Position numbers and translations under genes: made by a program. The notes beneath the pieces are model-generated. The model did not search any database. It had not been told where the DNA came from and worked only from the letters and a program-made list of their open reading frames with translations. Positions 13,570-26,719 of a DNA stretch of 64,000 nt are shown one piece after another. Each line of letters starts with the position of its first letter. The stretch's first letter is position 1. Source of the stretch: Solen grandis (taxonomy: Eukaryota; Mollusca; Bivalvia; Adapedonta; Solenidae); assembly GCA_021229015.1 (NCBI GenBank), contig CM037794.1, positions 39,520,325 through 39,584,324 on the forward strand, in the 5' to 3' direction.

Positions 13570-13815
13570 TCACTGTATTTTGTTTGGTTGGTTTAAAGTC
13601 CCACCAACAGTATGTCTGCTTGAAACAGATATAGTGCTACCACACTGCAGTATCACGCCGCAGACATGTGCCTTCAACTACCCATAATTACCTGACACCA
13701 AGAACCTGTCAATACCATTTACTACGACTTAAGATGATCACTGCCGGAGATCAAACCCACAACCTCCTGCTCCTGCTTCTGAAGGCAGACAACATCAACG
13801 TCACTCCGTAGACAA
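13570..13815 (-). repeat. SINE family S
   Basis: Tail tttgtttggttggtttaaag, core tagtgctaccacactgcagt, and a head with agatcaaacccacaacctcc (B box on minus). Confidence 0.8.
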
Positions 13816-14811
13816 GTGGTATGATACAAATGGTATGATACAAATTGTGAAAAAAATCTTCATATTAATTAAAAACTCTCAAAGGTATGGTATTGGAGGC
13901 ATATTGGTTATAATTGTACAGGGAGGAAACTGATGTATCTGGAAAAAAAAACACTACCTGTTTGGATAAGTGACGAGGCATCCATGACTGGGAATCATTC
14001 ACCCAAGATACAATGGTGAGGAGCAGACTGTTACCACTTTGTAATACCCTTAGCAAAGCCCGCCCCCCCACACACCTCTGAATTTCAAGACTTAATTATT
14101 ATTATTACTGCAGTAGCAGCCAATAGTGAAAATGTTTTAAAATTACTATAGTACTCACTGGAGTGTTACCTAAAGATCAGTAACTGTTAAACTCCATTAT
14201 TAACTATATTTTTAGTTGAAGACTTTACATAATTAATTTTCAAGAGAAATCATACTTATTGTATGTTACATTTCTTTTAAAAATCATACCATAAATGAAA
14301 TTATTTTTAAATAAAAGAATATCTGAAAAACTGGAAAGTAGAACAATAAAAAAAAAATCTCAATTATTTCAATTATACGACGTGATCGTATTAGCTTTTA
14401 ATTAAACAACCATTTTCAAAACCAATAAGAAACTTCCTTTTCATCAACATGATGTAAGCATAATTTTCCATCAGATTAATATCTGAATACAGCTGTATGT
14501 TAAAACAGACCAGCTCTCACACTGGTGCAAAACATGTGGGAAATATAACTTTTAAAATCGAGGACAGAAAATGCATGTGCCAAAGAAAGAAAACATCCTT
14601 GCTAATGAATTTTAAGATTTAATAGAAGCCAGTTGCCTGTCAAAGCTTGACAATCTATGAAATATGAGGCTGACATTTATGCAAATGAGACAACATATTA
14701 AGTAATACCAACATGCCAGGACCAGACGTTGGAATACCTGCTGTCTCATGAGGCAGTGATCAAATCTACGCCAGGTTTTCAGTCTTTATGTTACTGTAAA
14801 CTGTGAGTTCC

Positions 14812-14972
14812 TTAAGGTAATCCATCCATCATTAAATTATAATCATGGTCCTTCAAATGCTAAAAACGACAAGCATCCACTAAGTCTAATACAGGCTTGC
14901 ATTTACTACAAAATTTCAAGGATCACTTGATGGACCATGATCACAATTTAATTGATGGATGGATTACCTTAA
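14812..14972. mobile_element. TTAA-flanked hairpin MITE, family 3
   Basis: TTAA-GGTAATCCATCCATCA at the left is mirrored by TGATGGATGGATTACC-TTAA at the right. The subterminal atcatggtcc/ggaccatgatca pair is also inverted. 161 bp, no coding capacity. Confidence 0.85.
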
Positions 14973-15009
14973 AAAGATGACACAACATATAAAGTTTCAT
15001 AAGCTGTCT

Positions 15010-15195
15010 ACTATCTGTTTCACTGGTTTTAACATCCAATCAACATTATTTCAGTCATTCAGAGATGTCATAGACATCTATGAAATACATGCAGAATGAT
15101 ACCATACCAAGTCACATATTATCCTGACAATGGGCCAACAAGTCCTAAAACCCTTTCTTCATATTATGCACCATAATCAGGTGCTTAACAAACTA
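15010..15195 (-). repeat. SINE family S, diverged fragment
   Basis: Recognisable body (caatcaacattatttcagtc; aatgataccataccaagtca; atcctgacaatgggccaaca) without the head. Confidence 0.7.
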
Positions 15196-15395
15196 CTTTC
15201 GAATGAACATCATGCCCCCAGAGGTGGCCTTAAGACTTTGGAAGTCAAGGTAATTTGAAGGTCAAGGTCACCTGGCAGGTAGAGCTCATCAAGGTGCATG
15301 CACCTGGAAGTTTGGAGGCTGTAGGTGGAAGGACTTCCATGTTACGGTCAAGGTTAAAGTTTTGTGACAAACAGACAAACAAACAGACACACCAA
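15190..15395. repeat. Helentron-like repeat fragment
   Basis: aaggtcaaggtcacctggca and a (GACAAACA)n-type run at 15366-15390, the complement of the GTCY runs in the hairpin-headed repeats at 46.96, 48.64 and 63.7 kb. No terminal hairpin remains. A comparable scrap lies at 21895-22085. Confidence 0.4.
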
Positions 15396-15888
15396 AGACA
15401 ATATGCCCTGATCTATCAATCCAGGACCATAAAGAGCCACAGGTAGGGTTTGAACCCACACCCTGACCCATTCCAAAGCCAGAATTCTAAATACCACTCT
15501 GCCACAATGAAACATTGTAAGCTATCAGAAAAGAGTCTGTACATCCATGTTTTGCATATCATTTAGCTATCGTATTTTAACGCTAACCTAGCAACTCCAT
15601 TTTATGAATTAAATATGAGTCGAGATAGCATGATTCATCTTCACATCATGTATCTGCTCCAACTTTGAAATTACGAAAATATCCATAAAATTATGCGTAA
15701 ATGCTACACAAAGATGCTTATCTATGTAGATTAAGATTTATGTATGCATTGCAAATCTTACTTTAATGTTTGTATTTATAACTGATTTTATTCAAAATAG
15801 GATCAATTGAATCTAAAGGGTTTTCTTTAAATCAACAAACATTATATGAAATTTTAAAACATACAATTCTTCATAGCAGCTGTGTGAA

Positions 15889-16140
15889 TTAAACCTTTCC
15901 CTCATATATACTCATTTTGACGCCCTCAATAGGTATCACATAAAGCCTGATCTGCAGAAAACCACAGTTAAACCTTACCAAATTTAATTACAAAATCCTC
16001 ATTTCCAGACCACTGAGGAGCAGCGAACAGCATAAAACCTGATCAGCCTGCGAGTTACTCGCAGTAACTCGCAGGCTGATCTGGTTTTATGCTGTTCGCA
16101 TAGATCTTTTCATGGTGTCCTCTATGAGGGAAAGGGTTAA
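15889..16140 (-). mobile_element. TTAA-flanked foldback MITE, family 1, copy 4
   Basis: TTAA on both sides. The hairpin tip is enlarged by a duplicated gagttactcgca segment, making it the longest family copy here (252 bp). Confidence 0.9.
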
Positions 16141-16436
16141 CCTGATACAGTTTATAATTCTGTAAAAGATATTTACATGTATGAAAAATATGATTATTAA
16201 CTGTAAATCAACCTGGAAATTTTATGTTAATCATTAATAAATCATCATTAATGTGAATTCAACTTAAAAGATACATTTTGAAGCATCTTTGAGTCTTTAA
16301 AAAAAACCAACATAAAAAATCTTATCTTATAATAAACAGTTTCATCAAAAACAAAATTTCTTATTTGCAATTTTTTTTCCATGAACTTAATGGATTTCCT
16401 AATCAAAAGCCCAACAATACAATCAAAACTTTATGC

Positions 16437-16627
16437 CAGGCCTTTTTTTTCAGATGTTGGGGAAGAGGCCTTAACATCATGGGGAAATATGACCTTTTTT
16501 TTTCATTGAGTAAAGAAAAATCCTGGAGTATGATGCAAATTTGGGGAAAACTGCATGAATTTAAAGAATTTTTCAGAGGGGAAGGCACCTATGAACGACC
16601 CCTAATAAAGAAGGGAAAAAAGCCCTA
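16437..16627. mobile_element. CAGGGCC-TIR element with 5-bp TSD, copy 2 (internally deleted)
   Basis: 191 bp, CAGGCCTTTTTTTT ... AAAAAAGCCCTA, flanked by TATGC on both sides (16432-16436 and 16628-16632). The open frame over this region is not a gene. Confidence 0.8.
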
Positions 16628-19434
16628 TATGCATTACATCGTACAATCAAACAACTTCAAACAATTATTTTTACATGAAATAACTTTTAAAAATACCATC
16701 ACTTTTCTATAAATAAAGCGTCACATCACCAATCAAAAGACTGTGAATATAAAATGCAATTCCTTTCATCTCAGCAAAATATGTTGACACAAATCAAAAA
16801 GCTCGATCAATTAGGATAGCTTCCCGATTATGACCTTACTGCACTATCCTCCAATCCCCTTTCTTATATTTTCGACTAAAATAGAAATTGAAAAAAAAAA
16901 ATCCTCTTTGCATACTATTCAAATTAAAAAAAATGTGTATTGATAGCAATTCCAAGTCTGGCAATGTTTGAAGAGGTAAAAAAAGGCAATAGAGAGTTGG
17001 CAAACACAAAGAGTTTGTAAAGGCAAGGTATTTAATCTGTCTCGACCTCATTCTGAAAAATAAACAACTAGCAGCTTGCAACTTCCTCTGTGAAAACAAA
17101 ATAGCTGGCACTATAATAGATTGTAAATATCATTAGCTTTGATTCCAAACAAATTTGTTATGTACTTTTAGCAAGAATCATCACATTCAATCCCTGTCAT
17201 ATCAAAGCATTCAATGCAATGCAAACTGTCTGTAACAGAGACTAAATTTAGAACAGCACTTGCCAAATTTCTTAAGTCATCACACAACTTAGCGTAAAAT
17301 TAATATCACTAGAAATGAGAGAATATGTCAAAACTGTAATACAGGTCAGTTAGAAAAAGAATGCCAGTTTTTACTTACCTGTCCAAAATACTCTAATCTC
17401 AGATATTTAATAAACTACATTATAAGCAGTATTATTATACGTGGCCGACAAAACAAAAATTTACCAATTTTTCCCGAACTGCTGTTATTAATCTATCCAA
17501 GTACATTTATTATGCTAGTCTTGATAGAATTTCATAGATATTTATTACACCATGCACATCTGTGATTACGGTAACAAACTGTTTTTCAACATTTTCTATT
17601 TCATAATAATTATTTCCCTATATGCATGTTATGTATGAAAAGGCAAAATGCTTTATTATGCACTTTATAATATCATGTGCTCCTGCAAAAACCATGCCTT
17701 TTGTAGTTTTGTACATTGCTATGAAACATGTTAATGTAATATATTGTATTACTTACATGAAACGGCGGTAATGCTAAGCATTTGGTAGGGGTGAAGATAA
17801 TATCATGCAAAAAAAAAAATCCACACATTTTCCTGCTACTCTAGTTACTAGTAAGTCAGCTGAACTCGCTGTTTGTTTCATGATAACCCCACCTGAGCAG
17901 ACTCTCAATCCCTGAAAGCTTTGATTTGTTTCATAATGATCTTGACAGCAGTTCCATTCATAAAATGCACACCTTCATTAATTAAGTGCACCTGTCATGT
18001 ACTTGTACACAATCACACTGATACGTTATTGAGTGTAAAGTGATACAGTGCAGTGAAAACAGTTGCAAGGAGACCCTGAACAGACAGCTCATTCCAGGAG
18101 TTGTCTGATCTTGGTCTGCTCTGTTTGCCAAGGCGTTAACATGTCTGTACACGTCTATAATGAGAAAAAGGTATTAAATAAGTTCATCTGCTGCTACATA
18201 AAAAACAGACTACCAAGACAACGGATTCTGTTGAGAGACGGAGACAGGATCAATAAACATTTACCAACAACTGTATACACTTTCAACATTTATCAAGAAA
18301 CTGTTTATATTATAAGCAACTTAAGCTAAACAGTTTTCAATGAAACTTGGAATCTGCATAGCATATATATACTCTTCTATAGCTAAATTGTAATTACTTG
18401 TCATGTTAGATTAAGCTTAAAGACTCTGTACAATCATGATATTAAACTGTTCACAGTTTTCCGATGTTTCAAACAGACACTTATGTAAACGGTAAAGGAG
18501 CATATCTCTGAAAAGCCAACATTGAAAAATCGGGTAAGCATGAAAGAGAAAATGGCAAAATGAGACCAAGATATGGTGATTATTTTCTTTATCAAAAATG
18601 ACAAAGGGTCTCAGGATCGGTTGTTTTTATTATAATATTTGTAAAACAGCATTGCCACCTCCTCTTCATATTATACCTATATATCAATACTCAATAGGAT
18701 TTATATTTTTGGATGCATACAAATGCATATTACAGTGGTTTTTTTTCTGCAAACTATGATAAAACCCAAAGAAAATAACAGTAAAACTCACTTTGCAAGT
18801 CTATTCTATCTACAATTCCAACATTAAAATGCTATTTCATTTCTCAACATTAAAATGCTATTTCATTTCATAATCCAGAGAGGAGATTGCTCATTATTTT
18901 CTCTAAACAAACATGATCTCCTATCTGTGCAAGCCATATCTCAACTTTCAATTACACTGGGCAAATATTGACAGACAGTAACAGGGTCTATGATCTCTTT
19001 GTTGTCCACAGTGTCTTGTCTGCCACATCCAATTGTGTTCCACAGCTCCCTTGCAATTGATTCATCTCATCTTCCACGACAAACTGACAGTTCCCAAATT
19101 TTACCCCTCTAATTGGTCTTCAGGACCCCCAGATTTTTTAGTGTTTGTTACAATTTTTTTACAGGAAAGCTATAAAATTTCTAGAAAACCAAAAATTTAA
19201 TACCGGTACCCCCACAGTCACATTTCACCAATTATCTAAACCTTACAACAGCTATGTTTACATTGGGGTCATTTATTTTCTGATTTTCACAGCCACCAAA
19301 CGGATTACATTTTTCGCCTGAGGTGTCTGTCCGTCTGTTTGTCGGCAGGATTACTCGCAAACATCTTAAGTATTATATAAACAATTTGTCGGCAAATTAT
19401 ACTACTCCTTCAGGTGTTTAGAATAGGTAACAGA

Positions 19435-19635
19435 TTAACACCTTTCCCTCATAGAGGAAACCATGAAAAGACCTATGCAAACAACATAAAACCAGATCAG
19501 CCTGCAAGTAACTCGCAGGCTGATCAGGTTTTATGCTGTTCGCTGCTCCTCAGTGGTCTGGAAATGAGGACTTTATAATTAAATTTGGTACCTACTGAGT
19601 GCATCAAAATGAGTCTATATGAGGGAAAGGGTTAA
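19435..19635 (+). mobile_element. TTAA-flanked foldback MITE, family 1, copy 5
   Basis: TTAA on both sides. Internally deleted relative to other copies: the ctgtggttttctgcag segment near the right end is missing. Confidence 0.9.
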
Positions 19636-19757
19636 GAGAAGACAACAAGCATAATGTTGGGGGCAAGGCTCTGTCATTTAAGCTGGTACTTAAGTTATGA
19701 TGAATATCTGACCCTGTAGTTTCTTGTATTATACATACAATTATCTTGACAATTTTT

Positions 19758-19999
19758 TTAACCCTTTCCCTCATATAGACTCATTTTGACGCACTCAGTA
19801 GGTACCACATAAAGCCTGATCTGCAGAAAACCACAGTTAAACCTTACCAAATTTAATTATAAAGTCCTCATTTCCAGACCACTGAGGAGCAGCAAACAGC
19901 ATAAAACCTGATCAGCCTGCGAGTTACTCACAGGCTGATCTGGTTTTATGCTGTTTGCATAGGTCTTTTCATGGTTTCCTCTATGAGGGAAAGGGTTAA
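19758..19999 (-). mobile_element. TTAA-flanked foldback MITE, family 1, copy 6
   Basis: Complete copy with TTAA on both sides, only 122 bp from copy 5 and in the opposite orientation. Confidence 0.9.
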
Positions 20000-20280
20000 A
20001 CTATTAATATCAATGAAATATTAGTATTTTGCTACATAGAATCCTATACTGTTCCTGATTGATATATATCAATGACATTCCTCTTCACACTAAAGTTTCA
20101 AATAATGTTGACATGTTTGCTGATGATGCAACAATTTCAACCATAGATAAATCAAATATTCTAGTACATGGGATTCTTCAAGATGAACTACATTTGATAG
20201 AAAATTGGTGAATCCAAAATCATATGACTCTGAATATCAAAAAAACAAAACCAATGTTTATATCTCCAACAAACAAGAGG

Positions 20281-20447
20281 GTCGGTAGGTCAGGTTTTTT
20301 TTTTTTTTTTTTTTTTTATAAATGAAACAATAAGTAAAAAATAGGATTTTTTTTTTAAAGGCTGAAAGATAAAAAAACCTTTAGGGTCCGCCATAAAGAA
20401 AGATGGTTGGTCAGGCGACCAGAAACGGAACTTTTTTTTTTTTGGCC
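20281..20447. mobile_element. Partial copy of the 31839-33380 TIR element family
   Basis: Contains the same inner gggtcggtaggtcagg block followed by a long T run, and a right end (gcgaccagaaac... T run ...ggcc) like that of the full element. The outer left terminus is missing. It interrupts a LINE remnant. Confidence 0.5.
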
Positions 20448-20925
20448 CAAGAATCAAAATTGCATAATGCAAAATTTGATACTAAATGATTCTAAAATTG
20501 AATTGGGAGGGTCATGTCTCAGGAGCAAATGCTTAAGAAATGTAATTCACTTTTATATTAATACATGTACTTCTAAGAATTAAGTTTTTTTTTCTTGACC
20601 TTGACACTAGAAAGCTTTTCTTTAATGCTTACTTACTGCCACACATTGATTACTGTTGTATACTGTCTGGGGTAACTGTAACAAAACCCAGCTTGATAAA
20701 ATACTTAAGTGTCAAAAGAGAACTGCATGAATAATTTTGGATCAAGACTTCAAAAGATCTTTTTAAGGCATTAAAATGGATGAAAATTCAAGATCAAATT
20801 GATTACAAAAAATGCATAATATATTAATCTACAAGTGAACAATTTTAATCCATCTTATCTGTGTAATATGTTCCAAAATGCAGATCAAACAGTAAGGCAG
20901 TTACAATCATCAACAAATTATCTTC

Positions 20926-21167
20926 TCAACCCTTTCCCTCACATAGACTCATTTTGACGCACTCAATAGGTACCACATAAAGCCTGACCTGCAGAAAACC
21001 ACAGTTAAACCTTACCAAATTTAATTACAAAATCCTCATTTCCAGACCACTGAGGAGCAGCGAACAGCATAAAACCTGATCAGCCTGCGAGTTACTCGCA
21101 GGCTGATCTGGTTTTATGCTGTTCGCATAGGTCTTTTCATGGTGTCCTCTTTGAGGGAAAGGGTTAA
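20926..21167 (-). mobile_element. TTAA-flanked foldback MITE, family 1, copy 7 (inside a LINE)
   Basis: Left target TCAA (one change from TTAA), right target TTAA. Removing the element plus one target copy rejoins the LINE frame around it (SSTNYLL... to ...LPKPCIELF), so it inserted into an already present LINE. Confidence 0.9.
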
Positions 21168-23604
21168 ACTACCAAAACCATGCATTGAATTATTTTGCAA
21201 AAGTCTTTTTTATTCATGCACGTCCTATAAATTATGGAATTCATTACCATCTACAGTCCGTACAGTTTCTTCTGTCCACCAATTTAAATATTCTTTTATA
21301 TTATTAGTGGGAAATATTCTTTTGTTTTTTGCTTGTTTATTATTTTTTGTTTTTTTATGTTTGTTTTTTATTGTGTTGTTTTTATGTGCATTGAAATTGG
21401 TTATTAATTTTTAACTTTAATAAAAATATTATTTAAACATTTACATTATTCATATAATATTGGGCATGAAAATTATTTTACTGCCTTTAAATTACAAAGA
21501 TTACACTTTATAATTCATGTTATATTCATTATAATTATGGTTTTTTTATGATACTTTTTCCTTAATTCCTGGCAATCAAAAGGAAATTTTCATGGTATTT
21601 AAGATGTAAAATACCCATTTAACAATGTTTTGCCTAGCTTGGTTAAAAATTATTAAAAGAATTACAGGTAAGGATGCTAATTAACAAGTTTTAAATGTAT
21701 TTATGATCATTTTATTGGACAAGACTAATTCATATTATCATATACTTAATGGCTTGTGCATGCAGTAGTGAATGCACCGATTTAAAACCAGAAAATAACA
21801 AGAATTGATGAATACCCCCAGATACCACTTCAAATTATCACAGTTACTCTTACCATGATATTAACCATGGACCATTACTCATTCAAAATCAAGTGTCAGT
21901 TATGATGTGCCAAAAAAATGAACAACAAGGCTAATGGTACTAAGCATCAGTCTTGTAAAGTTTCATCAAAATCCGACCAAAGGTTAAGACAAGAAATAGG
22001 ACGAACAAATTTCATCTACAGACGAACTGACCGACAGACGCGACTCCAATATAGCCCCCACATATACCCTTTACTTTGTATCTAGGGGTTAATGATGTTA
22101 AAAATGATTATAAATCAGTTACAACATAATTCTGAAATTTAAACATAGAGGACAGTGATAAATCTCTTGAGATAATTATTAGAACAACAATTATCTGAAA
22201 CTTTATATCAAACTGGACATTTTTGGGGGGGTATCGAACGTGTGATGTAGGTTCCTTTTTAGGCACTAAATTATGAAGGAATAAATTGCTGGTTCTTTTA
22301 TTACATAAAACCGGAAGCAAGGTGAAACAGACTAGAAAATTGTTCCAAACCATTTAATTATACATGTATACAAGTCAGAAGTGTAATATCACCATTTATA
22401 GAAGGAGGTAAAAAGTAGAAGTGGGTTTACGCTACACTTCATACATTTATATTCATTCATCCGAGAAAAATATCCACGTGTGGATGTTCATTGAGTTACA
22501 CATAGATTTTACTGGCCCCCAGCTTTCACTGACACCCCTGTATGTAAGAATAAACATAATTTTATCTACATGTATGTATACAATCCCAATTTTTGCAATC
22601 AATGAGATTATTGATCAACAGATATTTCGTGCTGAACAGGACTTAAGGTATCTGTTACACTCTGAACAATTTATTTCTCAAATTGACAAATCCCAATTTT
22701 GTGAGAGCTATAATCAATTTTTCCAAATTTGGTACATTTTCCAAAATGTTGAAAAAATTGCTGGAAGAACATTCTTTGTCAGACAAGGACTCGAGTCCTC
22801 TCATATTTACAGATAACCCCAAGCTCCCATCTAGCTCTCCGTCTTGTCCATTCATATAACCACCTTTTGACGATGGTGTGAAAACGCCAACAGCATTAGA
22901 CATCAGAAAACAGAGCAAGTGCCACTAGAGTAAATCTCTTCAATACCCACTCGAACACAGTACAAATAACGTCTTCTTTTCAAACCGGAACAGATGACCT
23001 TGCGCAAACAAAGGCCATGTTTCCCTGGTCAAAACAGCGTTCACGACAGTTCCCAATTGTTAATGATTATCTGAATTCACACAAGAGTCTACACGAACAT
23101 TTAGACCAATTATTGGTGTTTAACCTCAGTTTCGATCAAAGTTTCTTGACAGCTTTTTACTCAGACCTTCAATCCAAAGATGTTTATACATATATCTGAT
23201 TGCTTGTAATAAACTATGCAAAAAGTCTAATATTAAATATTTCCTTTTTTAAGTATAGGAAATTAAAAAGATATTATTGTGGCAAAAGGTTAATACTTCT
23301 AAACTTCAGTCTTGGGGGGGAAGGGAGGTCAAATAAAGGCTAGTCTAGTCACTTGTCTGGTGATTATAACTGCTAATTTAATAATTCACTTTAGTGATCT
23401 CTACATCCTCACTCTGACTAGTCTACTTTTCTCTGGGTGAAACTAGAATTTAATCAAAAGAAGTTGAGCCCAGATTGTCAGCTGGCCACAAAAACTTCAC
23501 AAATTGTTCACAGCTTCTTTGACTATAATGAATACTAAGGCTAGCAGAAAGCCATCATGGTTCCATATTAAATAAACATGGTAATTTGTAGTTTAAACTC
23601 ACTA

Positions 23605-23870
23605 TTTCATGACTTGACTATTTGAGTTTACCATCGCTTCGACAGTATTTCAGTCATATAGCAACGTCCAGTTAATTACATGTGGAGGAAGACCCCGAAT
23701 GCATGGAGGCATCCGGGTAGAACCACCGACCTATCGCAAGCCAGCTGGAAGGCTTCCTCACACAAAAATCCAAATGACACCGCTGGGATTCAAACCCACG
23801 CCGTGAGGGGCTGAGTGAGTGTTAAAAGTCTGCGACTTTACCCTCTCGGGCCACGGAGGCCCCTCACTAT
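23605..23870 (-). repeat. V-SINE-like element, complete copy
   Basis: Minus strand: tRNA-like head (ccgtggcccgagagggtaaa, B box GGGTTTGAATCC), then the body with gtgaggaagcc, ccagctggcttgcgatagg and gtggttctacccggatgcc. It resembles the widespread mollusc V-SINE type (RUDI-like); the family name is from memory. Confidence 0.75.
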
Positions 23871-23939
23871 TTCATGGTCACAAGATGCCTGTCATACATA
23901 ATCAAGCAGGGTAAGGTTACATTCATGACCTCTAGATCT

Positions 23940-23978
23940 GTTGTTGTTGTAGTAGTAGTAGTAGTAGTAGTAGCAGTA
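23940..23978. repeat. (GTT)n(GTA)n trinucleotide repeat
   Basis: Three GTT then about nine GTA units with one interruption. A shorter GTA run lies at 24136-24152. Confidence 0.9.
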
Positions 23979-24149
23979 CAGGCATGTCAAATTCCTTCAA
24001 TTATCACTTGCATTTCCCAGACTTGAGATTGTAAAATAAAGAAATAAACAAAAGAAAAACTGTGGTTTTTCACTTGCCCTGCACTAATGTCCACTCACCA
24101 TATAGCAAGTGGGTGAGAGGAATTTTACACCCCTGTAGTAGTAGTAGTA

Positions 24150-24262
24150 GTTGGGTACACCATCACAACAACATGCAGTATTTAAATCATTTAGTAACCT
24201 CCAGGAAATTACAGTGAGTCAAGAAGAAGCCCCAAGTACACATGAGGCTAGTGCCCAACGAC
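24150..24262 (-). repeat. V-SINE-like fragment
   Basis: 3' body only (agaagaagccccaagtacac; cccaacgacaagctatata). Confidence 0.55.
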
Positions 24263-24283
24263 AAGCTATATAACTAAAACTCT

Positions 24284-24662
24284 CAGGGCCTTTTTTCCAA
24301 TTTTGGGGAAAGCGCCCTAGCCCTTTTTATGGGGAAAATAGCAAGCCACTTGTTTACAACTTATTAAGGGATTTATTTTTACCATATTCATAAATATAAG
24401 CATAAACTGGTCTTGGCACATACTAGAAACTAAATATAAAGACTAATCAAATATTTTGTTTAAGAATCAATAGAGTTAAACAGAGTTAAATTAGCGTCAT
24501 AATATTGTTCTCTAGGTTTCTCAATGATCAGCTACCTCCTTAATGGGGATTTTTATTTAAGAGTGGGGAATTTGAGGACTATTTTTGGGGAAAAAAGGTG
24601 GTTATTTGGCTTGGGGAAGCAGCCCTTTACCGGCTACAGTTAAGAAGGGTAAAAAGGCCCTG
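24284..24662. mobile_element. CAGGGCC-TIR element with 5-bp TSD, copy 1
   Basis: 379 bp from CAGGGCCTTTTTT to AAAAAGGCCCTG, flanked by the exact direct repeat ACTCT (24279-24283 and 24663-24667). G-rich tggggaa words occur inside. Ends resemble hAT elements, but the duplication is 5 bp, not 8. Confidence 0.82.
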
Positions 24663-25125
24663 ACTCTAAATGTGACAATGCCTGGGTATAGATTTATAAG
24701 ATTATAAGTTGAAATTTGTCTGGTTACTCAATTCAAAGATAAAATAATTACAGAAATGATATAACTTTGGCTCCTTAAGATTCTTCAAAAATTGATTAGG
24801 CTTTTCTTGCTGCTGCAGGGTGAAAATCTATTGTTCTTGTTCTGTAGATTAAACCCTTAATCTCATAAAATTTTAATATTCATGTACAAATTTACAAAAC
24901 TTAATAAATATTAATTTATTTAATTTTAAATGGTATATGAAACAACTATGTTTTCTTGACTAACAGGAAAGAATCTCAACTACTTAATAATCATACAGGA
25001 GAAAACAAGGGAGACTCAATCTGACTGGTGCCTGGAGAGGATGTCTGATCTAGGTCTACTTTGTTTCCCAAGGCATCAAAACTTGTCTATGTGAGGTATA
25101 GACTAATCAAATTCATCTTCAAATA

Positions 25126-25393
25126 TTAACCCTTTACTTCATAATTTAGACTCAATCTGACGCATTGGCAAACAGAGGAGACCCAGATCAGACAGCTCAT
25201 ACCAGACAGTTCCCACAAAGGAATTATCTGATCAGGGTCTCCTCTGTTTGTTCATACAATAGTGTAGCTTACACAGTCTGCAAAGCAACTGAAAAATAAA
25301 TCCACTGTTTCATATATACCACTTAAATTTAATTTAATCAATTTTCATCATATCCTAAATTTGTACATGAATATTCATGTGGTACAAGGTTAA
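25126..25393. mobile_element. TTAA-flanked MITE, family 2
   Basis: Begins TTAA-CCCTTTACTTCATA and ends ...ttcatgtggtacaaggTTAA. The core contains an imperfect inverted pair: cagaggagacccagatcag and ctgatcagggtctcctctg. Confidence 0.7.
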
Positions 25394-26145
25394 GCTTGTG
25401 ACATCCACACTACAGGTAAGCCTTAAAATGCACAAGAAACCTAACTTAACCAGAGCCCATGTTGCCACTGTGCGGTACTATTTTCCCTGTACTAAAGCTA
25501 CGCTAACCAAACGTCAACAAAATGTTTAATAATCATTAACACAAACATTATAATCCTTTATCGCACCTCATCCCATCATCTGCTAAAAGCCATGAAATCA
25601 CCCTATCTGAGATTTGCAGTTAATGATTTATTGCATACAGGTCACTATTTCATTACCCCTTATAGAGGTTCTAACTTGTTTTTTAGCATTTTGCAAGGTC
25701 CTGATTAAGAATGATTTATGCATAAGTAATTGAGCACATTTGTCAGCTTTCAAGCATTTTACCACAGATATATTGATAACACCAGCCTTAAACATTTTAT
25801 GCACAGAACATTCAAAAACATGCTCGTTTTTAAAGCACATTAGTTCTCTTTTATACTAGCAAATGGATTTCAGACCATCACTGATAAACATGCACCTTTA
25901 AATGTCAGATTTTAAAATCTTTAAATCTAATTTGAAACTATTTAAACATTATGGTAGTCAAAAAACTCCACAAAATTCTGACTACAATTTCCTAAAAAAA
26001 CGGCGGCTATGTATTTGGAAACTCTTAGAATGACTTTTCCCTTAAAAATAATTTATCCATGTACATAATGATCAAGCATGAGAGAAGTTTCAGTATAACT
26101 TGTAAGAGTATTAGTAATTCATTGTCATCCCTCCAACAGTATGTT

Positions 26146-26470
26146 TGTTTGTTTGTTGTTTGTTTGTTGGGTTTGACAAGTAACGTCCAACCGACAGTAT
26201 TTCAGTCATTCTATAATGGAGACTAATGTATACTTGAGACAGATATAGTGTTTCCACACTACAGTATCATGACGTAGACATGTGGCATGATACCACACCC
26301 TGTCACACATTATCCGGACACCGGGCCAACCGCTGAGCACCAAGCAAGGGAGCTTAATACCAGTGCCATTTTTTACGACTTTGGTATGCTGACACTGGGC
26401 AGGGATCGAACCTATGACCTCCCACTCCCGAGACGGAAGCTCTAACCAGTCGGCAACTGGAGTCAGTGCC
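26146..26470 (-). repeat. tRNA-headed SINE family S, complete copy
   Basis: Tail of (TTTG)n, full body (gtggcatgataccacaccct; aagcaagggagctt), and head with agggatcgaacctatgacct and agctctaaccagtcggcaac (B and A boxes on minus). Confidence 0.85.
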
Positions 26471-26579
26471 AATGGAATTAAAACATTGCATTTATACATT
26501 TAGGATGCAAAGTGCAGAGGTAAAGAAATCGCTGAAAATGTATATCTGAAGTTAAATATGTAAAATGTGTTGGTGTTTA

Positions 26580-26685
26580 CCATTGCTGTGACATAATATA
26601 TTCTATACGTATAGCAACATTCGACAAATTACAGGTGGAGGAAGACACCGAATGCACAAAAGCACCCGGGTTCTTTACCATCTTC
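26580..26685 (-). repeat. V-SINE-like fragment
   Basis: 3' body (aaattacaggtggaggaaga; gaatgcacaaaagcacccgg), 35 bp before the 5-bp-TSD element at 26720. Confidence 0.6.
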
Positions 26686-26719
26686 TTCAATGACATTACT
26701 AAGCATCAAAACTTATTAC

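Larger units (their letters stand above)
20055..21300 (+). mobile_element. Decayed LINE (reverse transcriptase and C-terminal part)
   Basis: Remnant of a non-LTR retrotransposon. The first part reads LIYINDIPL, then DMFADDATIS, which includes the catalytic FADD box of reverse transcriptase. Later parts read DYKKCI, SYLCNMFQNADQ, LPKPCIELF and SYKLWNSLPSTVRT, typical of the C-terminal region of CR1/L2/Rex-like mollusc LINEs. Several stops and frameshifts are present. It is split by a TIR fragment (20281-20447) and a TTAA-flanked MITE (20926-21167). It is 5' truncated and cannot be functional. Confidence 0.8.

Noticed and set aside
16365..16712. 115-residue plus frame
   Set aside because: It overlaps a TIR element bounded by a TATGC target duplication and has no domain.
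22655..22918. Minus-strand frame beginning MLCFLMSNAVGVFTPSS with a possible GTAAAT donor
   Set aside because: The donor is weak, an overlapping plus frame is equally long, and no partner exon was found. I could not support it as an exon.
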